From the NCBI GenBank assembly GCA_022509025.1, contig JAFLUB010000006.1, positions 1-64,000 on the forward strand: 64,000 bases of DNA, written 5' to 3'. Both the position numbers and the translations under genes were made by a program. Of this stretch, positions 59,442-64,000 are shown one piece after another (positions within the stretch are counted from its first letter, which is position 1; every line of letters starts with the position of its first letter). The DNA comes from Oscillospiraceae bacterium. GTDB lineage: Bacteria > Bacillota > Clostridia > UBA1381. Below the pieces are notes generated by a model, which made no database searches, was not told the DNA's origin, and was given only the letters and a program-made list of their open reading frames with translations.

Positions 59442-59888
59442 ATGGTGATTACTATGATGGCACAGCAGCTTTCTATTTTCATGGAAAACAAGCCCGGACA
59501 GCTCGTGCAGGTAACCGGCACACTTAAGGAGGCGGGTATTGATATCCGCGCAATGTCTATTGCGGATACAAAGGATTTCGGAATTGTGCGTATGATTGTG
59601 AGCGACTGCGACAAGGCTCAGGCTGTCATGCGCGAAAAGGGCTTTATGTCCACTGTTACAAGGGTAATGTGCATTGCGTTAAATGACCGCCCCGGTGGTT
59701 TCGGCGCTGTTACTGAGTGTCTTTCAGCGGCGAATGTAAATATTGACTACGTTTACGCTTGCATTACCGAAATCGGAAAGAGCGCTTATATTGTAATGCA
59801 CGTTGATGATGAACAAAAAGCAATCGAGGTACTGGAAAAAGCCGGAATCAATATGGTGTCTGCGGAAAATCTCACTGAGTTAGGCTAA
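59442..59888 (+). CDS. Tandem ACT-domain protein of the paaK-ior operon
   Basis: 148 residues (counting from 59442) with two ACT domains: QQLSIFMENKPGQLVQVTGTLKEAGIDIRAMSI and CIALNDRPGGFGAVTECLSAANVNIDYVY. Such proteins bind amino acids and regularly follow paaK/iorAB, where they are thought to sense aromatic amino acids. Three ATGs are possible (59442, 59454, 59457). AAAGGA is only 1 nt from the first, and family N-termini favour 59454 or 59457, with a spacing of 13-16 nt as seen for apt. Confidence 0.9.
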   Translation: MVITMMAQQLSIFMENKPGQLVQVTGTLKEAGIDIRAMSIADTKDFGIVRMIVSDCDKAQAVMREKGFMSTVTRVMCIALNDRPGGFGAVTECLSAANVNIDYVYACITEIGKSAYIVMHVDDEQKAIEVLEKAGINMVSAENLTELG

Positions 59889-59910
59889 AAACAAAAATTT
59901 TTAAAATTCT

Positions 59911-59944
59911 AAAAGGCTTCGGGATTAACATTCCGAAGCCTTTT
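59911..59944. terminator. Terminator after the paaK-ior-ACT operon
   Basis: AAAAGGCTTCGG / CCGAAGCCTTTT stem with A/T runs, between convergent genes. Confidence 0.93.
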
Positions 59945-59981
59945 AAAATTTAGTAGTAAACATATTAAATACAAGCACCTA

Positions 59982-60896
59982 CTATAATTCTACGCCATCA
60001 GATTCGATGCTTTTTTTCTGCGGTTTATCCTGAGGAAGCTGCACAACAACTATAGCGGCAAACATGAGAACACATCCGAATATTTCCAACGGTGTCAGAG
60101 CCTCACTGAGTATAACCCATCCCGCCAGCGCAGCGAAAACAGATTCCAGACTCATAATAATTGACGCGGGCACAGGCTCCGTATACTGCTGACCGATAAT
60201 CTGCAACGTGTATGCAACACCGCAGCTCATAATACCGGAATACAGAATAGCGGTTACACACGGGCGCACCAGACTCCAGTCCGGATGATCAAATAAAAAC
60301 ATCAGAATAACATTAATCGTTCCGCATACAAAGAACTGCAGACATGCGAGCTTCACACCGTCCACCTCACCTGACAAACTGTCAATCACCATAATATGGA
60401 ACGCAAATACTACCGCGCAAACAAGTGTTATAACATCACCTTTATTCACTGAAAGCTCCGAGCCGCTCATAGACAGCAGATACATTCCCGCAACACCGCC
60501 TATAATACCAAGAACGGTGAGCGGTCTTAATTTTTTACCGGCAAACAGTCCGATTATAGCCACAAAAATCATATACATCGCGGTAATAAACCCGCTTTTT
60601 CCCGAGGTGGTATATACCATACCCCACGTCTGCAAAGTGCTTGCCAGACACAACAGGCAGCCGCATATAATACCGCCTGAAATAAGCTTTTTTCTGTCAC
60701 ATGGCTTACTCTTACCCGTTTTTTCACGGACTGCAATGACAGGCAAAAGAACAAGCGCGCCCAGAATAGTACGCAGGCCGTTAAATGTATTCGGTTTGAT
60801 ATATTCCATTCCTACTCGCTGGGACACAAAGGATATTCCCCAGATTATAGCGGTGAGCATGAGAATCATATTGCCTTTCAATGTATGTTTTTTCAT
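59982..60896 (-). CDS. DMT-superfamily (EamA) transporter
   Basis: 304 residues, ten helices in two EamA repeats: MILMLTAIIWGISFVSQRVGMEYI and the second-half VTAILYSGIMSCGVAYTLQIIGQQY...ASIIMSLESVFAALAGWVIL. The group exports amino acids or metabolites; the substrate is unknown. ATG at 60896 follows AAGGGGG. It has its own promoter. Confidence 0.93.
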   Translation of the reverse strand: MKKHTLKGNMILMLTAIIWGISFVSQRVGMEYIKPNTFNGLRTILGALVLLPVIAVREKTGKSKPCDRKKLISGGIICGCLLCLASTLQTWGMVYTTSGKSGFITAMYMIFVAIIGLFAGKKLRPLTVLGIIGGVAGMYLLSMSGSELSVNKGDVITLVCAVVFAFHIMVIDSLSGEVDGVKLACLQFFVCGTINVILMFLFDHPDWSLVRPCVTAILYSGIMSCGVAYTLQIIGQQYTEPVPASIIMSLESVFAALAGWVILSEALTPLEIFGCVLMFAAIVVVQLPQDKPQKKSIESDGVEL

Positions 60897-60930
60897 AAAT
60901 ATCCCCCTTACTCAAAACATTTTCCCGTCT

Positions 60931-60959
60931 ATTATACAAAATTTGCATCATAAACACAA
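60931..60959 (-). promoter_or_regulatory. SigA promoter of the DMT transporter gene
   Basis: Minus strand TTGTGT, 17-nt spacer, TATAAT. Confidence 0.7.
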
Positions 60960-61029
60960 TACAAAAAAACAAAAAAATTTAAAATTCAGCTGTTTTTCTA
61001 ATAAAGTCTCGAAATTTGTCAAATTATAA

Positions 61030-61059
61030 TTGACATATTCTGATAAAAAATGATATACT
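61030..61059 (+). promoter_or_regulatory. SigA promoter of nhaC
   Basis: TTGACA, 18-nt spacer, TATACT, 36 nt before the start codon. Confidence 0.84.
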
Positions 61060-61095
61060 TTTTATACAATATACTATTCAGGAGGAGATTTAACA

Positions 61096-62700
61096 TTGAA
61101 AAAGAAACTTTCAGTAATTATCACACTGGTTCTGTTATTTTTAGCAGTTCCTACAGTTTGCATGGCTGCCGGTGAAGATGGTGCATCATGGTTTGCTCAG
61201 AGCGCCTGGGCGCTTCTGCCGCCGCTTATCGCTATCGTGCTGGCGCTAATCACCAAAGAAGTCTATTTCTCGCTTTTCATCGGTATTGTCACCGGCGGAC
61301 TTCTGTATTCAAACTTCAGTTTTGAGGGTACTATTAACGCAATTTTTACAGACGCAATGGTATCCAAGCTCTCAGACCCGTGGAATGTCGGCATTTTGAT
61401 TTTCCTGGTAATTCTGGGAATACTGGTTGCTATGATGAATAAATCCGGCGGAAGCGCGGCTTACGGACAATGGGCGGCAAAGAGGATTAAGTCCAAACGC
61501 GGCGCAATTCTCTCGACATTTGCATTAGGTGTGTTAATTTTCGTTGACGATTATTTCAACTGTCTGACAGTCGGCAGCGTAATGCGTCCCGTAACAGATA
61601 AATTCAAGATTTCAAGAGCTAAGCTTGCTTATATTATTGACGCTACAGCTGCTCCGGTTTGTATCATCGCTCCGATATCGTCATGGGCGGCGGCAGTAAC
61701 CGGAATGGTTGACGGATATGACGGTCTTACTTTGTTTGTCCGCGCTATCCCATATAACTTTTACGCGCTTCTGACACTGGTGATGATTATCACTATGGCT
61801 GTTCTAAGATTTGATTACGGTTCAATGAAAAAGAATGAGCTAAACGCTGAAAAGGGCGATTTATTCAGCACAAATGATCATCCGTTTGGTGACGCAACAG
61901 AGGAGAAAAGCTCCGGCAAGGGTAAAGTCATCGACCTTATTCTGCCGGTTATAGTACTGATTATATCCTGTATATGCGGCATGGTTTACACGGGCGGTTT
62001 CTTTAGCGGAGAGGCTAATTTTATACAAGCATTTGCAGATTGTGACGCGTCAGTAGGACTTGTTCTGGGTTCCTTCATCGCTCTTGTATTCACTTTCCTG
62101 CTTTATATGATTCGCCGTGTAATTACGTTCAAGGAATTTTCACAGTGTCTGGTAAAGGGCTTCCATGCTATGGTTCCGGCAATTTTAATTCTTACATTGG
62201 CATGGACTCTTAGCGCAGTAACCTCCTTGTTGGGCGCGGACGTGTTTGTTGCGGAATTGATGGAAAACAGCGCCAAAGGACTTCAGCTCTTCCTGCCGGC
62301 AATCGTGTTCCTTGTAGCGCTTGGTCTTGCATTTGCAACCGGTACTTCGTGGGGTACTTTCGGAATTCTTCTGCCGATTGTGGTTGCAGTATTCCCGACG
62401 TCAAGCGAACTGCTCATTATAGTAGTATCGGCTTGTATGGCAGGAGCTGTTTGCGGCGACCATGTTTCACCTATTTCCGACACCACAATTATGGCGTCCA
62501 CAGGCGCGCAGTGTAATCATATCAACCATGTTTCCACACAGCTTCCATATGCGCTCACAGTGGCAGCTGTATCGTTCGTGGCATATATCATTGCGGCTTT
62601 TGTCCAGAATGCATGGATTGTTCTACCGATAGCCGTTGTACTTATGATTGCAACATTGCTGCTTATTAAGGTCATATCTGCGAGAAGAGTAAGCAAATAA
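61096..62700 (+). CDS. nhaC: NhaC-family Na+/H+ antiporter
   Basis: 534 residues, about twelve helices preceded by a cleavable-looking N-terminal segment (MKKKLSVIITLVLLFLAVPTVCMAA). Family motifs: VLIFVDDYFNCLTVGSVMRPVTD, CIIAPISSWAAAVTGM, FATGTSWGTFGILLPI and CGDHVSPISDTTIMASTGAQCNHI. It exchanges Na+ for H+, or an organic substrate pair in some relatives. The start codon is TTG at 61096 with AGGAGGAG upstream. It is monocistronic. Confidence 0.92.
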   Translation: MKKKLSVIITLVLLFLAVPTVCMAAGEDGASWFAQSAWALLPPLIAIVLALITKEVYFSLFIGIVTGGLLYSNFSFEGTINAIFTDAMVSKLSDPWNVGILIFLVILGILVAMMNKSGGSAAYGQWAAKRIKSKRGAILSTFALGVLIFVDDYFNCLTVGSVMRPVTDKFKISRAKLAYIIDATAAPVCIIAPISSWAAAVTGMVDGYDGLTLFVRAIPYNFYALLTLVMIITMAVLRFDYGSMKKNELNAEKGDLFSTNDHPFGDATEEKSSGKGKVIDLILPVIVLIISCICGMVYTGGFFSGEANFIQAFADCDASVGLVLGSFIALVFTFLLYMIRRVITFKEFSQCLVKGFHAMVPAILILTLAWTLSAVTSLLGADVFVAELMENSAKGLQLFLPAIVFLVALGLAFATGTSWGTFGILLPIVVAVFPTSSELLIIVVSACMAGAVCGDHVSPISDTTIMASTGAQCNHINHVSTQLPYALTVAAVSFVAYIIAAFVQNAWIVLPIAVVLMIATLLLIKVISARRVSK

Positions 62701-62721
62701 ATAAAACAAGAAAATAAATAT

Positions 62722-62750
62722 ACGGGGCTGTTTATCAAAGACAGCCCCGT
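62722..62750. terminator. Terminator after nhaC
   Basis: ACGGGGCTGT / ACAGCCCCGT stem followed by AAAATTTT, between convergent genes. Confidence 0.88.
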
Positions 62751-62798
62751 AAAATTTTGCATTGAGATATTTATATTTTCAAATCGCAACTAAGCAAA

Positions 62799-63584
62799 TT
62801 ACTTCTCTTTGCATAGTTCTTTAATTTTATTCTGTAAGCTTTGCGGAACACTTCGCGGTCCGCGTATGGCGCGAATGCCGTATTCTTTCAATTCATTGAA
62901 AGTAAGCTGTCCTTCATCAAATTTATGTAGAAGCTTGATTTTCATAACATGCCGCATACTCACATTTTCGTCCTCATACTTATAAGGAATGTCTGTTTCG
63001 ACGGCCTCGCATTTATAACGGATTGCGGAATATGGCGCGGCCACATATAAGTAGACAATATCACCTACAGCAATATTGTTACTTTGCTTCCACATGATAA
63101 TTTCATTTTCTTTAAAAGCCTTTTCGATATCATAATATTTAGGATTGGCAGGAACAATCCATTCCTGTTTTTCAGAACGGTTCATTGTTTTTAGTTTCTT
63201 TTTGCTCGCAGTAAGCTCAAAGCTTCTGTCAAGCAGAAAGAATATCATTCCATCATCTACAGTTCCGTCTAAAAGAACTGTAATCCAATTTCCTTTATTC
63301 ATATGATAAGCAGGTAAAATACCATTTTCCATCAGCAGAGAACCGACCATAACAGGATCAGCCTTAATATCTAAAATGTCGATATATTCTTTTCCCGAAA
63401 GACCAAGTCTTTCTCTGGGCACATTCATAATTATAGCATACCACTTTTTATTATCCTGATGGCGAAGCACCGCATACTCAGGAGCTGACGCCCATAAATA
63501 TTCAGGATTGGTCTTATAGTTATCCGCCGCAAATTGCAAAACGATTTCGCGACGGGATTTGGGCAAACCTTCTGTTGATTTCAT
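62799..63584 (-). CDS. MmcQ/YjbR-domain protein with an EVE-like C-terminal domain
   Basis: 261 residues. Residues about 10-125 match the MmcQ/YjbR (DUF419) family, a double-wing DNA-binding-like fold: YKTNPEYLWASAPEYAVLRHQDNKKWYAIIM, LDIKADPVMVGSLL, LPAYHMNKGNWITVLLDGTV. Residues about 140-235 (EWIVPANPKYYDIEKAFKENEIIMWKQSNNIAVGDIVYLYVAAPYSAIRYKCEAV) resemble an EVE/PUA-like domain, which in relatives reads modified bases. The C-terminus looks helical. It lies 30 nt after the patatin gene and may be in its operon. The function is not known. Confidence 0.8.
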   Translation of the reverse strand: MKSTEGLPKSRREIVLQFAADNYKTNPEYLWASAPEYAVLRHQDNKKWYAIIMNVPRERLGLSGKEYIDILDIKADPVMVGSLLMENGILPAYHMNKGNWITVLLDGTVDDGMIFFLLDRSFELTASKKKLKTMNRSEKQEWIVPANPKYYDIEKAFKENEIIMWKQSNNIAVGDIVYLYVAAPYSAIRYKCEAVETDIPYKYEDENVSMRHVMKIKLLHKFDEGQLTFNELKEYGIRAIRGPRSVPQSLQNKIKELCKEK

Positions 63585-63613
63585 ATTTAAAACTTCTTTC
63601 TCTCCGCTATAAC

Positions 63614-64000
63614 CTATTTTATAAAACGTTCTATCTTTTGTCCGTCCTTATATCCTTTTTCATAAAGGCTTATTAATGCGTCTTTATCACGCGATAAAGT
63701 GCCGACACCGCATGTATCGTCCGGCGCAACAATCAGCGCCCTCCCCTGTTTCGCATATTCTTTTGTTTTTTCAACACTCTCATTATAACGCTGCGCTCTT
63801 AAGCACATTTTTTTTGCCGCCTCCGGGTATTTTCTTCGGACAAGCTTCGCATATTGCTCGTCCTGCTTTGAACTCCGCTTGTAATTCTCCGGTCTGCTGA
63901 GCAGCACAACAACACGGTCGCAGCCCATATTAAAAGCCTTGTCCACAGGCACGGGGTCGCTCACCACGCCGTCATAATATGGTCGTCCGTTTACTGTATA
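63614..64000 (-). CDS. Patatin-like phospholipase, C-terminal part (5' end outside window)
   Basis: 128 codons are visible and the frame stays open to the right edge, 11 codons beyond the GTG used by the track. The sequence VNGRPYYDGVVSDPVPVDKAFNMGCDRVVVLLSRP carries the patatin DG(A/G) catalytic-Asp motif, here DGVVSDPVPV, followed by the usual helical tail (YPEAAKKMCLRAQRYNESVEKTKEY). The nucleophile GxSxG lies outside. The protein is probably an acyl hydrolase acting on lipids. The 'start' in the track is not a true start. Confidence 0.85.
   Translation of the reverse strand, partial: YTVNGRPYYDGVVSDPVPVDKAFNMGCDRVVVLLSRPENYKRSSKQDEQYAKLVRRKYPEAAKKMCLRAQRYNESVEKTKEYAKQGRALIVAPDDTCGVGTLSRDKDALISLYEKGYKDGQKIERFIK

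Noticed and set aside
1-64000. tRNA, rRNA, prophage, toxin-antitoxin or recognised anti-phage systems
   Set aside because: I looked in all gaps and found no cloverleaf with CCA context, no integrase or transposase, and no known defence gene set. Most gaps are short and explained by promoters, terminators and elements A and B.

Overview
The window comes from a spore-forming, low-to-moderate GC member of the Clostridia. Three things support this: a yabM/spoVB–mazG–(hup)–rqcP–yabP–yabQ sporulation/division cluster, a SipL-like spore-coat protein, and near-consensus SigA promoters (TTGACA–17–TATAAT) with GGAGG-type ribosome sites. Secreted proteins carry S-layer homology (SLH) and copper-amine-oxidase-like domains, and several act on pectin rhamnogalacturonan I. 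This fits a gut pectin degrader of the Oscillospiraceae/Monoglobus type, but that placement is inference.

Layout. 1-3861 (minus): the sporulation/division cluster, running off the left edge inside yabQ. 3940-5205: aroA. 5227-8470 (minus): a heptad-repeat coiled-coil protein, then carD–ispD–ispF–HAD/GtrA. 8669-21220: a secreted SGNH esterase, sipL, rhamnulokinase, an SLH surface protein, a YetA/PcRGLX-like rhamnogalacturonan lyase, malic enzyme and PTS enzyme I. 21318-37655 (minus): a giant BspA-LRR/Cna-B/SLH protein, a rhamnogalacturonan acetylesterase, tcdA–ttcA, a polar amino-acid ABC importer and a PL11 rhamnogalacturonan lyase. 37850-38830: a DRE-TIM aldolase. 38903-41112 (minus): a Mn2+ riboswitch-controlled operon (cation exchanger, mntP, small membrane protein). 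41219-51475: a four-gene membrane glycosylation operon (GT2, GT39, PTPS-related/YfhO, YfhO/GtrA). 51483-55606 (minus): nitroreductase, apt, a sodium:solute symporter and an amidohydrolase. 55671-59888: paaK–iorA–iorB–ACT. The right end holds a DMT exporter, an NhaC antiporter, an MmcQ/EVE-like fusion and a patatin cut by the edge.

How genes work together. RG-I backbone would be deacetylated (CE12-like, SGNH), cut by the PL11 and YetA/PL26-like lyases, and the rhamnose phosphorylated by RhaB. SLH proteins would hold functions at the cell surface. The glycosylation operon has every part of a polyprenyl-phosphate sugar system (GT2 charging enzyme, GtrA flippase, GT-C transferases), with the flippase fused to a transferase.

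Most unusual: two families of short structured repeats lie between genes. Element A (~85-120 bp stem-loop, three copies) sits between genes of apparent operons (ispD/ispF, glnH/glnP, apt/nitroreductase). Element B (~165 bp, three full copies plus one remnant) sits in the leaders of apt and the Mn-operon exchanger, antisense in the ptsI leader, and as a remnant in the malic-enzyme leader. Its outer helix covaries between copies and it carries an AGAAAGG Shine-Dalgarno-like sequence inside a predicted helix. I do not recognise it as a known RNA class.
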